From Siansivirga zeaxanthinifaciens CC-SAMT-1 (GTDB lineage: Bacteria > Bacteroidota > Bacteroidia > Flavobacteriales > Flavobacteriaceae): a DNA stretch of 64,000 nt. The notes under the pieces are model-generated. The model saw nothing but the letters and a program-made list of their open reading frames with translations. It was not told the origin of the DNA and searched no databases. The stretch lies in assembly GCF_000941055.1 (NCBI RefSeq), contig NZ_CP007202.1, positions 2,492,437 through 2,556,436 on the forward strand, given 5' to 3'. The translations under genes and the position numbers were made by a program. Below are positions 1 to 9,283 of this stretch, in pieces (position 1 is the stretch's first letter; every line of letters starts with the position of its first letter).

Positions 1-317
1 AAGATGTGCTGGTGCGCATAAATATCTCTATCGGTACCAAAACCTTCATAATTATTCTCTTTTTTTGCTGAAGCATAAATCCAACCGCGCTCAATACGGT
101 TAAATGGTAATTCTTCTCGATTGTTAGCAACTAAGTACTGCCTTAATTCGGGACCTATTTTTTCTAGCATGTATCGTAAATGGCCTACTATAGGGAAATT
201 ATGACTTATGGTGTGTTTTTTTTGAATAAAAATATCTCGAATAGCAACCAGAATTAAAAAGATTACAATCCACATCCACCAACGAATGTCTGCCATCGAA
301 AACATAAAGAAAATCAT
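1..317 (-). CDS. FMN-binding glutamate synthase family protein (5' part)
   Basis: The reverse strand is open from an ATG at 317 to the window edge, giving about 105 residues. Translation shows an N-terminal membrane segment (residues about 12-27, rich in W, I, V and L) and then conserved stretches such as VGHLRYMLEKIGPELRQY, FNRIERGWIYASAKKE and EGFGTDRDIYAHQH. These are typical of the N-terminal region of the FMN-binding glutamate synthase family (GltB central-domain-like proteins). A second ATG at 296 (MADIRWW) is an equally good start. The FMN and active-site parts lie outside the window, so activity cannot be judged. It is transcribed away from the AsmA-like gene, so 318-378 is a short divergent intergenic region. 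Confidence 0.8.
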   Translation of the reverse strand, partial: MIFFMFSMADIRWWMWIVIFLILVAIRDIFIQKKHTISHNFPIVGHLRYMLEKIGPELRQYLVANNREELPFNRIERGWIYASAKKENNYEGFGTDRDIYAHQHI

Positions 318-378
318 ATTAAAGTTTTTTTTGTAAATATATTTAAAATAAAATATTCTAAATTGATATCTTTATTTA

Positions 379-1935
379 ATGACTAAAAAACTTCAAATCT
401 TCTCACTCATATTAGTGCCTGTATTAGTAGCATTATATATTGTTTTTCACTTTTACGTGAAATCATCTATTAAAAATTACCTGAATAACACCTTATCTAA
501 AGACTTCAATATTCAATATGAAGATTTTAATTTGAATGTTTTTAAAGGCAGTGTTCATTTCGATAATGTCATTTTTGAAACCAAAACTATCCATAGTGAC
601 AAACCTGCTATTATTCTGAAATTAAAGACATTATCGGTTGAAAACTTTAAGTACATTAACTATCTAATTACTAAAAACATAGATGTTAGCGCCATTAAAT
701 TGAAACAACCAGAAATTAAATACTATAAAAAACCATCTAAACCACATTCTAAACCTTTAAAAAATTTAAAAAACATTCTTAAAATTGGAACTTTTGATGT
801 CTCAAAAGCACAGTTTAAAATGTTTAACACCGAAACCGATTCTTTGTTGTTGTCTTCAGATAACTTCAACTTTCAATTAAAAAATATCGAATTAAACAAT
901 GAAACTTTAAAAAGTAAAATTCCTTTAAAATACAAGGATTACCATGTGAGTTTTGATTCGTTTTTTTATAAAATGAATGCCTTTGATAATTTAAAAATTG
1001 GACATTCTGAAATTACTTCAAAAAACATGGATCTCGATACATTCAAAATTTATACAAAACACTCGAAGCTAAGTTTGTCGAAACACTTGTTAATAGAGCG
1101 CGATCATGCCAATTTAATATGTGATAAAATAGAAATTAACAACTACGATTTCGGTTTAAAAAACGACACGCTATTTTATTTTAACTCTCCAAAAATTAGC
1201 ATAAAAAAACCAAGTTTAGATTTATTCACAGATAAACTAGTTGCTAACAAACGTAGTTTCAAACCGCTTTACAGTAGGCTTTTAAGAGAGTTGAAATTTT
1301 CACTAGCTATTGATGAAGTCGAAATTAATGAAGGTGATTTAACCTATTCTGAACGCGTTAAAAACAATAATTTTGATGGAAAAATTACATTTTCAAAGCT
1401 TAATGCGAACTTACAGAATTTAGGAAACACCTACAAGAATGTAAAAACTACAATAAATATAGAGGCTAATTTTATGAAGCAGGCACCAATTAAAGCGTTT
1501 TGGAATTTTGATGTTAATGACCTAAACGACCATTTTAATTTTAGTGCTAAAATCTCTAATTTAAAAGTTCGTGATATTAACGAATTTTCAGAACCCAATT
1601 TAAATCTTCAATTTCAGGGCGCGATTGATGAGCTGGATTTTAATATTGTTAGAAATAATATGAAATCGAATATCGATTTAAAAATAAAATACGAAAACTT
1701 AAAAATTGAACCGCTAAGAAAAGACCATAAAACCATTAATATACTGGAATCTAAACTCATTAGTTTATTTATTTTCAACAAAAGTGAAACCAATAAATTT
1801 AGAGAATCCCACAAAGAAGGGATTATACGAGACCCATCGAAATCTTTCTTCAGTTTTGTTTGGCTAAACACCAAAACGGGTTTATTTGATGCATTAACCA
1901 ACCGAAATGCTTCATCACACAAAAAGCCATCGTAA
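379..1935 (+). CDS. AsmA-like envelope protein
   Basis: The 518-residue protein starts with a single hydrophobic helix (about residues 6-28) and has no clear cleavage site, so it is probably anchored in the inner membrane with the rest in the periplasm. The remainder is rich in alternating beta-type segments and in Lys and Asn. The opening pattern (a membrane anchor, then a stretch like DFNLNVFKGSVHFDNV describing stacked beta strands) is what AsmA/DUF748-type proteins look like. Members of that wider group are thought to bridge the envelope and move or organise lipids. I see no catalytic motif. The family call is inference from overall architecture. It stands alone, 93 bp upstream of the helicase gene. 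Confidence 0.5.
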   Translation: MTKKLQIFSLILVPVLVALYIVFHFYVKSSIKNYLNNTLSKDFNIQYEDFNLNVFKGSVHFDNVIFETKTIHSDKPAIILKLKTLSVENFKYINYLITKNIDVSAIKLKQPEIKYYKKPSKPHSKPLKNLKNILKIGTFDVSKAQFKMFNTETDSLLLSSDNFNFQLKNIELNNETLKSKIPLKYKDYHVSFDSFFYKMNAFDNLKIGHSEITSKNMDLDTFKIYTKHSKLSLSKHLLIERDHANLICDKIEINNYDFGLKNDTLFYFNSPKISIKKPSLDLFTDKLVANKRSFKPLYSRLLRELKFSLAIDEVEINEGDLTYSERVKNNNFDGKITFSKLNANLQNLGNTYKNVKTTINIEANFMKQAPIKAFWNFDVNDLNDHFNFSAKISNLKVRDINEFSEPNLNLQFQGAIDELDFNIVRNNMKSNIDLKIKYENLKIEPLRKDHKTINILESKLISLFIFNKSETNKFRESHKEGIIRDPSKSFFSFVWLNTKTGLFDALTNRNASSHKKPS

Positions 1936-2028
1936 TTTCAGTTTTAAATTGTTTATAATTATTAATAAAACGAACCTTTTAAAAGACGAACAATGGTTAA
2001 TTTTATACTTTAAAAAACTAAAATTACT

Positions 2029-4392
2029 TTGGAAAAATATTTAAGTCAATTAAACGAAGCTCAATTAGCACCAACCTTACAAAAAGATGGCCCAATGATT
2101 GTTATTGCGGGTGCGGGTTCTGGTAAAACGCGAGTTTTAACCTATAGAATTGCTTACTTGATGCATCAAGGTGTCGATCCCTTCAATATTTTATCATTAA
2201 CATTTACCAACAAAGCGGCACGCGAAATGAAAGAGCGTATTGCAACTATTGTGGGACAAAGTGAAGCTAAAAATTTGTGGATGGGTACGTTCCACTCGGT
2301 TTTTGCCAAAATTTTACGCACCGAAGCCGATCGTTTGGGCTATCCGAGTAATTTCACCATTTACGATTCTCAAGATTCAGACAGGCTTATAGGAGCTATT
2401 ATAAAAGAAATGGGGCTCGATAAAGACATTTATAAAGCCAAACAAATTAGATCCAGAATATCTTCTTATAAAAATAGTTTAATTACGGTGCGTGCTTATT
2501 TTCAAAATCCGGAATTAATTGAAGCCGACACCATGGCACGAAGACCACGATTAGGAGATATTTACAAAGAATATGTAGAGCGTTGCTTTAAAGCTGGCGC
2601 TATGGATTTTGATGATTTACTTTTAAAAACCAACGAGTTACTAACCCGTTTTCCCGAGGTTTTAATGAAATATCAAAACCGTTTTAAATATATTTTAGTA
2701 GACGAGTACCAAGATACCAACCACTCCCAATACCTTATCGTTCGGGCTTTGTCCGATAAATTTCAAAATATATGTGTGGTAGGAGACGATGCACAAAGTA
2801 TTTATGCCTTTCGTGGAGCGAACATCAACAATATTTTAAATTTCCAAAAAGATTACGACGATGTTAAACTTTTTAGGCTGGAACAAAATTATCGTTCTAC
2901 TAAAAATATTGTAAATGCTGCCAATTCTATTATCGATAAAAACGAAACGAAACTCGATAAAGTTGTTTGGACAGCCAATAATGAGGGCGGTAAAATTATA
3001 GTAAACCGTTCGTTAACCGATAGCGACGAAGGTCGTTATGTAGCCAGTACCATTTGGGAAACCAAAATGCAAAATCAATTAAAAAACAGTGATTTTGCGG
3101 TTTTATACAGAACCAATGCGCAATCGCGTTCTATAGAAGACGGTCTGCGCAAACGAGATATTCCTTATAGAATTTATGGCGGTGTGTCTTTCTATCAAAG
3201 AAAAGAGATAAAAGATGTTTTATCGTACCTGCGATTAATTATAAATCCTGCCGATGAAGAAGCTTTAAAACGAATAATTAATTTTCCTCCAAGAGGCATC
3301 GGTAATACAACCATCGATAAATTAGTTGTTGCAGCCAACAGTTACAAGCGTTCGATTTTTGAAGTAATGAAAAACATCGATAAAACTGAAATACGATTAA
3401 ATGCTGGCACAAGAACTAAATTATTAGATTTTGTAACCATGATTGAAAGTTATCAGGTGTTAAATGAAACTGCCGATGTTTTCGAATTAGCAGAATATGT
3501 AACCAGAAAAACAGGATTAATTCAGGAATTTAAAAAAGATACGACACCGGAAGGGGTAACCCGTATGGAAAATATCGAGGAACTTTTAAATGGTATGAAA
3601 GATTTTGTTGAAGGTCAGAAAGAAATCGCCGATACCACTGGTTCTTTGGCCGAGTTCCTTGAAGATGTGGCTCTGGCAACCGATTTAGATGCCGATAAAG
3701 GTGATGCCGATCATGTGGCGCTAATGACCATTCACTTGGCTAAAGGATTGGAGTTTCCTCATGTGTTTATTGTTGGTCTGGAAGAAGATTTATTCCCAAG
3801 CGCCATGAGTATGGGAACACGAAGTGAATTAGAAGAAGAGCGTCGATTATTTTACGTGGCGCTTACTCGTGCCGAAAAACAAGCCTATTTAACTTATGCT
3901 TTGTCGCGGTATCGTTGGGGTAAATTAGTCGATTCGGAACCCAGTCGTTTTATTGGGGAAATAGACGAAGCATATTTAGATATTGTAACACCTATGGAAG
4001 AACGTCGTTTTAACCCGATGCTAGATGCCGATATTTTTGGCGATGTTATGCCTAGCCGCACATCTACAACCGATCCTAATAAAATTCGTTTTAAACCTGC
4101 TAAACAAGCCGTTTTAAAGAAATCGATGGGAGAGAAAAAAGAACCTGTGAAATTTCAGGTTACAACGCCTAAAAATTTAAAACCCGTTTCTAAAGCTAAC
4201 GATACCGAAAACACGAATTTATTTGATAATAAACTGGCCGTTGGAAACATTGTAAAACATTTACGTTTTGGTTCGGGTGAAGTATTAAGTATCGAAGGTG
4301 TTGGTGCCGATGTAAAAGCCGAAATTAAGTTTCAGCATGGCGGTGTTAAAAAATTACTTTTGCGCTTTGCGAAGTTGGAAGTTATTGGCTAA
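2029..4392 (+). CDS. pcrA: ATP-dependent DNA helicase PcrA/UvrD (SF1A)
   Basis: This is a 787-residue superfamily 1A 3'-5' helicase for DNA repair and replication restart. Motifs appear in order: Q-motif region LNEAQLAP (8-15), Walker A GAGSGKT (28-34), TFTNKAA (58-64), Walker B DEYQDT (225-230), motif III GDDAQSIYAFRGA (252-264), motif IV QNYRST (286-291), motif V MTIHLAKGLEF and motif VI VALTRA. The C-terminal 60 residues (after GNIVKHLRFGSGEV) form the small Tudor-like tail seen in PcrA/UvrD. The start is a TTG at 2029; the next ATG is at about residue 46, past Walker A, so TTG is the only sensible start. Length and motifs are normal. PcrA and UvrD cannot be separated by eye. Confidence 0.93.
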   Translation: MEKYLSQLNEAQLAPTLQKDGPMIVIAGAGSGKTRVLTYRIAYLMHQGVDPFNILSLTFTNKAAREMKERIATIVGQSEAKNLWMGTFHSVFAKILRTEADRLGYPSNFTIYDSQDSDRLIGAIIKEMGLDKDIYKAKQIRSRISSYKNSLITVRAYFQNPELIEADTMARRPRLGDIYKEYVERCFKAGAMDFDDLLLKTNELLTRFPEVLMKYQNRFKYILVDEYQDTNHSQYLIVRALSDKFQNICVVGDDAQSIYAFRGANINNILNFQKDYDDVKLFRLEQNYRSTKNIVNAANSIIDKNETKLDKVVWTANNEGGKIIVNRSLTDSDEGRYVASTIWETKMQNQLKNSDFAVLYRTNAQSRSIEDGLRKRDIPYRIYGGVSFYQRKEIKDVLSYLRLIINPADEEALKRIINFPPRGIGNTTIDKLVVAANSYKRSIFEVMKNIDKTEIRLNAGTRTKLLDFVTMIESYQVLNETADVFELAEYVTRKTGLIQEFKKDTTPEGVTRMENIEELLNGMKDFVEGQKEIADTTGSLAEFLEDVALATDLDADKGDADHVALMTIHLAKGLEFPHVFIVGLEEDLFPSAMSMGTRSELEEERRLFYVALTRAEKQAYLTYALSRYRWGKLVDSEPSRFIGEIDEAYLDIVTPMEERRFNPMLDADIFGDVMPSRTSTTDPNKIRFKPAKQAVLKKSMGEKKEPVKFQVTTPKNLKPVSKANDTENTNLFDNKLAVGNIVKHLRFGSGEVLSIEGVGADVKAEIKFQHGGVKKLLLRFAKLEVIG

Positions 4393-4434
4393 CTTTAAAA
4401 AATAACCCTTGCTTCCAAGTTAAACGAAACTGTT

Positions 4435-5055
4435 ATGGCCGAATTTATTAGAATATATGAAGAAAATCCGAATCCGAAAGAAATCGATCGGGTCGTGGCG
4501 GTGTTAAAACGTGGCGGACTCATAATTTATCCTACCGATACCGTTTATGGTTTGGGCTGTGACATTAACAATATTAAAGCCTTGGAACGGGTGGCTCAAA
4601 TAAAAAAAGTGAAGCTTGAAAAATCAAACTTTTCATTTATTTGTCACGATTTGAGTCATTTAAGCGATTATGTAAAACAAATAGATACATCGACTTTTAA
4701 AATATTAAAACGGGCGCTTCCGGGGCCTTATACATTTATCCTTCCGGGTTCGAAGTCGTTACCAAACCCGTTTAAGAAAAAAACAACGGTGGGTATTCGT
4801 GTACCAGCGAATAACATTGCTTTAGAAATTGTAAAAAAACTAGGAAACCCAATTATTTCGACCTCCATTCGTGATGAAGATGAAGTAATTGAATATACCA
4901 CAGACCCCGAACTTATTTTAGAAAAATGGGACCGTTTAGTCGATTTGGTTATTGATGGCGGTTACGGCGACAACAACCCATCGACGGTTATCGATTTATC
5001 GGAAGCCGAACCTGTGGTGGTTAGAGAAGGTAAAGGTAGTTTGGAGATTTTTTAA
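4435..5055 (+). CDS. YrdC/Sua5-fold protein, YciO-like (putative threonylcarbamoyl-AMP synthase)
   Basis: The 206-residue single-domain protein has the YrdC-fold signature KRGGLIIYPTDTVYGLGC (about 25-42), followed by SNFSFICHDLSHL, LPGPYTFILPGS, TVGIRVPAN and NPIISTS. This family makes threonylcarbamoyl-AMP from threonine, bicarbonate and ATP for the t6A37 tRNA modification. The internal pattern (SFICHDLS, PGPYTFIL, VDLVIDGGYG, PSTVIDLS, VVVREGKG) matches the YciO branch better than TsaC/Sua5, so its cellular role is less certain. It starts 42 bp after the helicase gene on the same strand and is probably co-transcribed; a strong terminator follows directly. Confidence 0.82.
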   Translation: MAEFIRIYEENPNPKEIDRVVAVLKRGGLIIYPTDTVYGLGCDINNIKALERVAQIKKVKLEKSNFSFICHDLSHLSDYVKQIDTSTFKILKRALPGPYTFILPGSKSLPNPFKKKTTVGIRVPANNIALEIVKKLGNPIISTSIRDEDEVIEYTTDPELILEKWDRLVDLVIDGGYGDNNPSTVIDLSEAEPVVVREGKGSLEIF

Positions 5056-5072
5056 CAAGCATGTTAATTCAT

Positions 5073-5104
5073 AAAAAAACCAATCTCATCAGATTGGTTT
5101 TTTT
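5073..5104. terminator. Bidirectional intrinsic terminator
   Basis: A perfect inverted repeat (arms of about 13 bp, core CCAATCT/AGATTGG, loop CATC) is flanked by A7 on one side and T7 on the other. It lies between the convergent YciO-like and YebC genes and can stop transcription in both directions. Confidence 0.9.
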
Positions 5105-5117
5105 ATGGATATGTATT

Positions 5118-5837
5118 TTAATCTTCCGATTCTTCCATGGTATGATAAACATTTTGAACGTCGTCATCATCATCAAGTTTTTCAAGTAGTTTCTCTACAT
5201 CGGCAGCCTGCTCGGGTGTTAGTTTTTTAGTTACTTGTGGAATACGCTCGAAACCTGAAGATAAAATTTCAATGTTTCTAGATTCTAATTCCGATTGGAT
5301 GGCTCCAAAGCTTTCAAAAGGTGCATAAATTAAGATGCCATCTTCGTCGGCAAAAACTTCTTCAGCACCATAATCGATAAATTCTAGTTCTAATTCTTCA
5401 GGATCTAAGCCTTCGCCATTAATTCTAAAATTACAAGTATGATCGAACATAAACACTACCGAACCCGAAGTACCTAAACTACCATCGCATTTATTAAAAT
5501 AACTACGCACATTGGCAACAGTTCGGGTGTTGTTATCGGTGGCGGTTTCTACTAGAATTGCAATACCGTGCGGGGCATAGCCTTCAAAAATAACTTCTTT
5601 ATAATCACCCTGACTTTTGTCGCTGGCGCGTTTTATAGCACGCTCCACGTTGTCTTTTGGCATGTTTACAGACTTTGCATTCTGTATTACCGCTCTTAAA
5701 CGTGCATTACTGTCTGGATCTGGACCACCTTCTTTAACAGCCATTACAATATCTTTGCCAATGCGAGTAAAGGCTTTACTCATGGCAGACCAACGTTTCA
5801 TTTTACGTGCTTTTCTAAACTCAAAAGCTCTTCCCAT
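5118..5837 (-). CDS. YebC/PmpR family protein (TACO1 homologue)
   Basis: The 239-residue protein begins MGRAFEFRKARKMKRW and carries the family core KAFTRIGKDIVMAVKEGG and DNVERAIKRA, then FEGYAPHGIAILVE, DNNTRTVANVRSYFNK and SGSVVFMF. YebC proteins were first described as transcription factors; newer work on the family supports a role in helping ribosomes through proline-rich stretches. It is cytoplasmic and has no membrane segment. The C-terminus is unusually acidic (DDDDDVQN, EESED). A -7 promoter box lies at 5903-5910 and a hairpin sits in the predicted 5' UTR close to the start codon. Confidence 0.93.
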   Translation of the reverse strand: MGRAFEFRKARKMKRWSAMSKAFTRIGKDIVMAVKEGGPDPDSNARLRAVIQNAKSVNMPKDNVERAIKRASDKSQGDYKEVIFEGYAPHGIAILVETATDNNTRTVANVRSYFNKCDGSLGTSGSVVFMFDHTCNFRINGEGLDPEELELEFIDYGAEEVFADEDGILIYAPFESFGAIQSELESRNIEILSSGFERIPQVTKKLTPEQAADVEKLLEKLDDDDDVQNVYHTMEESED

Positions 5838-5849
5838 AATTTATGAATT

Positions 5850-5869
5850 ATTCCCTTGAAACAGGGAAT
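5850..5869 (-). promoter_or_regulatory. Hairpin in the yebC 5' UTR
   Basis: A perfect 7-bp stem (ATTCCCT/AGGGAAT) with a 6-nt loop lies 12 nt upstream of the YebC start codon and downstream of its predicted promoter, so it would be in the mRNA leader. No poly-U follows. It could influence ribosome access; that is inference. Confidence 0.4.
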
Positions 5870-5902
5870 GATATTAAATTGAACAGATTTTTTTTAACGG
5901 CA

Positions 5903-5910
5903 CAAAGTTA
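5903..5910 (-). promoter_or_regulatory. Predicted -7 promoter box for the yebC gene
   Basis: Reads TAACTTTG on the minus strand, an exact match to the Bacteroidetes -7 consensus TAnnTTTG. It is about 66 nt upstream of the start codon. No clear -33 element was identified. Confidence 0.5.
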
Positions 5911-5933
5911 AAAACCTCGTGTAGAAAAACAAA

Positions 5934-6230
5934 TTATTCTTCATCTTCTGGCTCAACAATAGCTTCAATAGCTGCGGCCAGTTTAAAATCTTTTTCGGTT
6001 ACACCTTGGGCATCGTGTGTAGATAATGATACCGTTAAAATATTATAGGTATTCGACCAATCGGGATGATGATTTAAAGCTTCGCACTCGAAAGCAATAC
6101 GGCTCATGGCACTAAAGCAGTCTTTAAAGTTTTCAAATTCAAATTCGGCGTGAATGGCATCATCATAGTAATCCCATTCTGGAAATTGTAATAATCTGGT
6201 TTCTATATCTTTTTCCGATAATTTAGTCAT
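5934..6230 (-). CDS. phhB: 4a-hydroxytetrahydrobiopterin dehydratase (pterin carbinolamine dehydratase)
   Basis: The 98-residue protein is the full usual size for this family. The family motif region is ALNHHPDWSNTYN (residues 51-63), with the two adjacent histidines used in catalysis, followed by VSLSTHDAQGVTEKDFKLA. It dehydrates the 4a-carbinolamine left by aromatic amino acid hydroxylases and so regenerates the pterin cofactor. No hydroxylase gene is in the window. It lies 65 bp downstream of the SDR gene on the same strand. Confidence 0.92.
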   Translation of the reverse strand: MTKLSEKDIETRLLQFPEWDYYDDAIHAEFEFENFKDCFSAMSRIAFECEALNHHPDWSNTYNILTVSLSTHDAQGVTEKDFKLAAAIEAIVEPEDEE

Positions 6231-6295
6231 AATCTTTAATGTTTTTATTTGTTTTTATAGAACTTCAAGGTACTAATTTCAAAGTATAAAATCAA

Positions 6296-7126
6296 TTATA
6301 TTTCTAATTCTGTTAAAATTTCCTGACTCGTTAATTGCAAATTTTTGGGAAGCAGATTGTATTTTGGTAAAACCGCTAAATATCGGTCGTCGTTGGTTGT
6401 ATATACTTGTTTGTAAATGGCGTTATTAAGATGCAATGTGCTAATAATTTCCTTAATAAAATCGTCGTGATGCACCAAATCACTGCTTCCTAAATGAAAA
6501 ATTCCCGATTTATTTCTATTAATAATATAATGAATTTGCTGCGTTAATTTACTATCGCTGGTAACATTCATTATTAAATTTGGAAACACCTCTATGGGTT
6601 CTTTTTCTTTTATAAATTGAATAAATTCCTGAATTCTGGGCGATTGTTTGCCAAAAACCATGGGCAATCTTAAAATAGCTACTTGTTGTTTAGGCAAGCG
6701 CAGGAGCATGTTTTCAATTTTAATTTTGAAATGCCCAAATATGCTATGGCTTAAGGTTTTATCGAATTCGTAACTCGGATATTTGCTGTAAGCATCAAAC
6801 ACATTGGCACCCGACAAGTAAATGATTTTAATTTTGTTTGAAAGCACATATTCTACAATATGCTTATGGGCTATAAATTGAGTAGCAAAATCACCTCGAA
6901 GCGCCGAAATAATAATGGTTGGTTTTACGATGTTTAAAATTTCAAAAACATCGTCTTCCATAAAATTATATTGAAAAAAATGATGATTCTTTTCGAGTTG
7001 TTTATTATCGGTATGAAAGGTTCCAAAGGTTTTAAAGTAGGGGCATAGCTCTTTGTAAATGGCACCTCCTAAAAAGCCACTTGCACCTAAAATTAAAATT
7101 CTATGTTTACTTTCTTTTTGATTCAT
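6296..7126 (-). CDS. NAD(P)-binding SDR, dTDP-4-dehydrorhamnose reductase-like
   Basis: The 276-residue cytoplasmic protein has an N-terminal Rossmann motif GASGFLGG (14-21) and a YEFDK segment matching the YxxxK catalytic pair of extended SDRs. A serine-type region (IIYLSGANVFDAY) precedes it, and ILRLPMVFGKQSP follows. This layout fits the RmlD/sugar-nucleotide-binding branch of NAD-dependent epimerases and reductases. There are no rhamnose genes nearby, so the substrate is unknown. It sits 25 bp after the glutaminase gene, probably in one transcript with it. Confidence 0.75.
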   Translation of the reverse strand: MNQKESKHRILILGASGFLGGAIYKELCPYFKTFGTFHTDNKQLEKNHHFFQYNFMEDDVFEILNIVKPTIIISALRGDFATQFIAHKHIVEYVLSNKIKIIYLSGANVFDAYSKYPSYEFDKTLSHSIFGHFKIKIENMLLRLPKQQVAILRLPMVFGKQSPRIQEFIQFIKEKEPIEVFPNLIMNVTSDSKLTQQIHYIINRNKSGIFHLGSSDLVHHDDFIKEIISTLHLNNAIYKQVYTTNDDRYLAVLPKYNLLPKNLQLTSQEILTELEI

Positions 7127-7151
7127 AATAAAAAATAGAAAGGTAGCGAAT

Positions 7152-8066
7152 CTAAAATATAGACCGCTTCGTTTTGGTCGTAAACTGCTCTAAAGCTAAC
7201 ATACCCAATTGCGAATTTCCTTTTTTATTAAGACCCGGCGAACAGGTAGTAATTACAAATTGGTCGGGGAGAAGTGCTACAATACCACCACCAACGCCAC
7301 TTTTTCCTGGTAAACCTACCTCGAAAGCAAACTCACCAGCCTCGTCGTAAAAACCACAGGTAAGCATAATGGCATTAATACGTTTGGCTTGTGTTTCAGA
7401 TAACTGCGCTATATTTTTTAAGCAATTTCCTTTATTTGCCAAAAAGAAAAACGCCTCGCTTAACTGACTGCAAGTCATTTCTATGGAACATTGATGAAAA
7501 TAGAAATCTAATACATCGTCTACACGATTATTTAAATTATTGAAAGATTTTAACAGATTGGCAGCCGCGTAATTTTTAAAGCCCGTTACTTTTTCTGAAA
7601 AGGCTACAGATTCGTTATAGCGAATGGTATCGTCGTTTGTAATGGCTTTTATGTAATTTAAAAAATCTTCTTTCGGATGTTCTAAGTTGGAAAGCAAAAT
7701 ATCGGCAATAACAATAGCTCCCGAATTTATTAACGGATTTCTAGGAATGCCATTTTCTATTTCTAATAAGGCCAATTGATTAAATGGGTGCCCCGATGGT
7801 TCTACATCTACGCGTTCCCAAATAGATTCACCAACCAACGCCATGGCTTTAGATAAGGCTAAAACCTTAGAAATACTTTGTATAGAAAAGGGAACATTAT
7901 AATCGCCAACACCATAACTTTGGCCATCTAAGGTTTTTAGATGCATGCCAAAATGCTCTGGGTTTATATGTGCCAATTCTGGAATATACGATGCTACAAC
8001 GCCTTTATCTTTAGCATGTATAGCCTCCTGATGTATGGCTTCCAGAATGGATTGAAAATTTGGCAT
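7152..8066 (-). CDS. glsA: Glutaminase
   Basis: The 304-residue serine-dependent glutaminase (beta-lactamase fold) hydrolyses glutamine to glutamate and ammonia. The catalytic SxxK is visible as SISK (64-67). NPLINSGAIV, SVAFSEKVTG, GNCLKNI and GLPGKSGVGGGIVALLPDQ are conserved blocks of the GlsA/YneH family. The length is normal and there is no signal peptide. Only one base separates it from the upstream gcvT stop codon, so the two are almost certainly co-transcribed. Confidence 0.95.
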   Translation of the reverse strand: MPNFQSILEAIHQEAIHAKDKGVVASYIPELAHINPEHFGMHLKTLDGQSYGVGDYNVPFSIQSISKVLALSKAMALVGESIWERVDVEPSGHPFNQLALLEIENGIPRNPLINSGAIVIADILLSNLEHPKEDFLNYIKAITNDDTIRYNESVAFSEKVTGFKNYAAANLLKSFNNLNNRVDDVLDFYFHQCSIEMTCSQLSEAFFFLANKGNCLKNIAQLSETQAKRINAIMLTCGFYDEAGEFAFEVGLPGKSGVGGGIVALLPDQFVITTCSPGLNKKGNSQLGMLALEQFTTKTKRSIF

Positions 8067-8067
8067 A

Positions 8068-9150
8068 TTAGTTTTTGTAAAAAGGCAATTTTACAACCGT
8101 TGCAGGAATGGCGTTTTTACGAATTTGAATGTAAATTTTGCTATTAACATCTGCGAAAGAGGTTGGTACATAACCCAAACCAATACCTTTACCTAAGCTA
8201 GGAGACATGGTGCCCGATGTTACTTCGCCAATTTTAGTGCCGTTGCTATCAACAATATCGTAACCATGACGAGGAATGCCGCGTTCGTCGAGTTCGAAAG
8301 CTACCAATTTACGTGTAACGCCTGCTTCTTTTTGTTGCTTTAAAGCTTCCGAATTTGTAAAATCTTTGGTGAACTTGGTAATCCAACCCAAACCAGCTTC
8401 TAAAGGCGAGGTGGTATCGTCTATATCATTTCCGTAAAGACAATAACCCATTTCTAAACGCAAGGTATCACGCGCAGCCAAACCAATAGGTTTGATTCCA
8501 AAATCGGCTCCAGCTTCAAAAACTTTATCCCAAATTTGTTTAACCTCGCTGTTTTTACAATAAATTTCAAAGCCGCCACTACCAGTGTAACCTGTTGCAG
8601 AAATTATTACATGCTCTACACCAGCAAAATCGCCCACTACAAAATTATAAAAATTAATAGCCGATAAATCGTGACTTGTTAAAGACTGCATCGCTTCAAT
8701 AGCTTTTGGTCCCTGAATGGCTAAAAGCGAATAATCGTCGCTTAAATCGCGCATAGTAGCACCAACATCGTTTTTAGACTGAATCCAATTCCAGTCTTTT
8801 TCAATATTGCTGGCGTTTACAACCAATAAATATTGTTGGTCTTTAATTTTGTAAACAATTAAATCATCTACAATACCGCCATTATCGTTAGGTAAACAGC
8901 TGTATTGGGCTTTACCATCAACTAATTTGGAAGCATCGTTACTGGTTACTTTTTGTATTAAGTCCAGAGCATGTTCGCCTTCAATTAAAAATTCACCCAT
9001 GTGAGACACATCAAAAACTCCAACAGCCTGTCTAACCGTTTCGTGTTCTATATTAACACCCTCGTATTGTACAGGCATGTTAAATCCTGCAAAAGGCACC
9101 ATTTTTGCTCCAAGAGCTTCGTGAGTTTGAGTTAAAGCTGTGTTTTTCAT
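8068..9150 (-). CDS. gcvT: Aminomethyltransferase (glycine cleavage system T protein)
   Basis: The 360-residue tetrahydrofolate-dependent aminomethyltransferase starts [20 protein letters not shown]. Conserved blocks include [67 protein letters not shown] and the GCV_T_C region [20 protein letters not shown]. It releases ammonia and methylene-THF from the aminomethyl group carried by the H protein. GcvP and GcvH genes are not in the window, so the system is scattered, as is common in Flavobacteriaceae. A -7 box lies at 9211-9218. Confidence 0.96.
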   Translation of the reverse strand: MKNTALTQTHEALGAKMVPFAGFNMPVQYEGVNIEHETVRQAVGVFDVSHMGEFLIEGEHALDLIQKVTSNDASKLVDGKAQYSCLPNDNGGIVDDLIVYKIKDQQYLLVVNASNIEKDWNWIQSKNDVGATMRDLSDDYSLLAIQGPKAIEAMQSLTSHDLSAINFYNFVVGDFAGVEHVIISATGYTGSGGFEIYCKNSEVKQIWDKVFEAGADFGIKPIGLAARDTLRLEMGYCLYGNDIDDTTSPLEAGLGWITKFTKDFTNSEALKQQKEAGVTRKLVAFELDERGIPRHGYDIVDSNGTKIGEVTSGTMSPSLGKGIGLGYVPTSFADVNSKIYIQIRKNAIPATVVKLPFYKN

Positions 9151-9210
9151 TTGAATTTTTATGTGTTTATAGTTTCCGTAAAACGGGATTTAATTACATT
9201 TTTAAGATAG

Positions 9211-9218
9211 CAAATGTA
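9211..9218 (-). promoter_or_regulatory. Predicted -7 promoter box for gcvT-glsA
   Basis: Reads TACATTTG on the minus strand, matching TAnnTTTG, about 60 nt upstream of the gcvT start. I looked for a glycine riboswitch between here and gcvT and did not find the conserved aptamer pattern. Confidence 0.5.
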
Positions 9219-9283
9219 TTGAAAATTTATAGATGACTGTTTTTATAAAAAGTTAATATCGTGTTATAAAACCAACAAGCCAA

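Noticed and set aside
9151..9283. Possible glycine riboswitch before gcvT
   Set aside because: The region is short and AT-rich and I could not find the conserved aptamer core; only a promoter box is supported.
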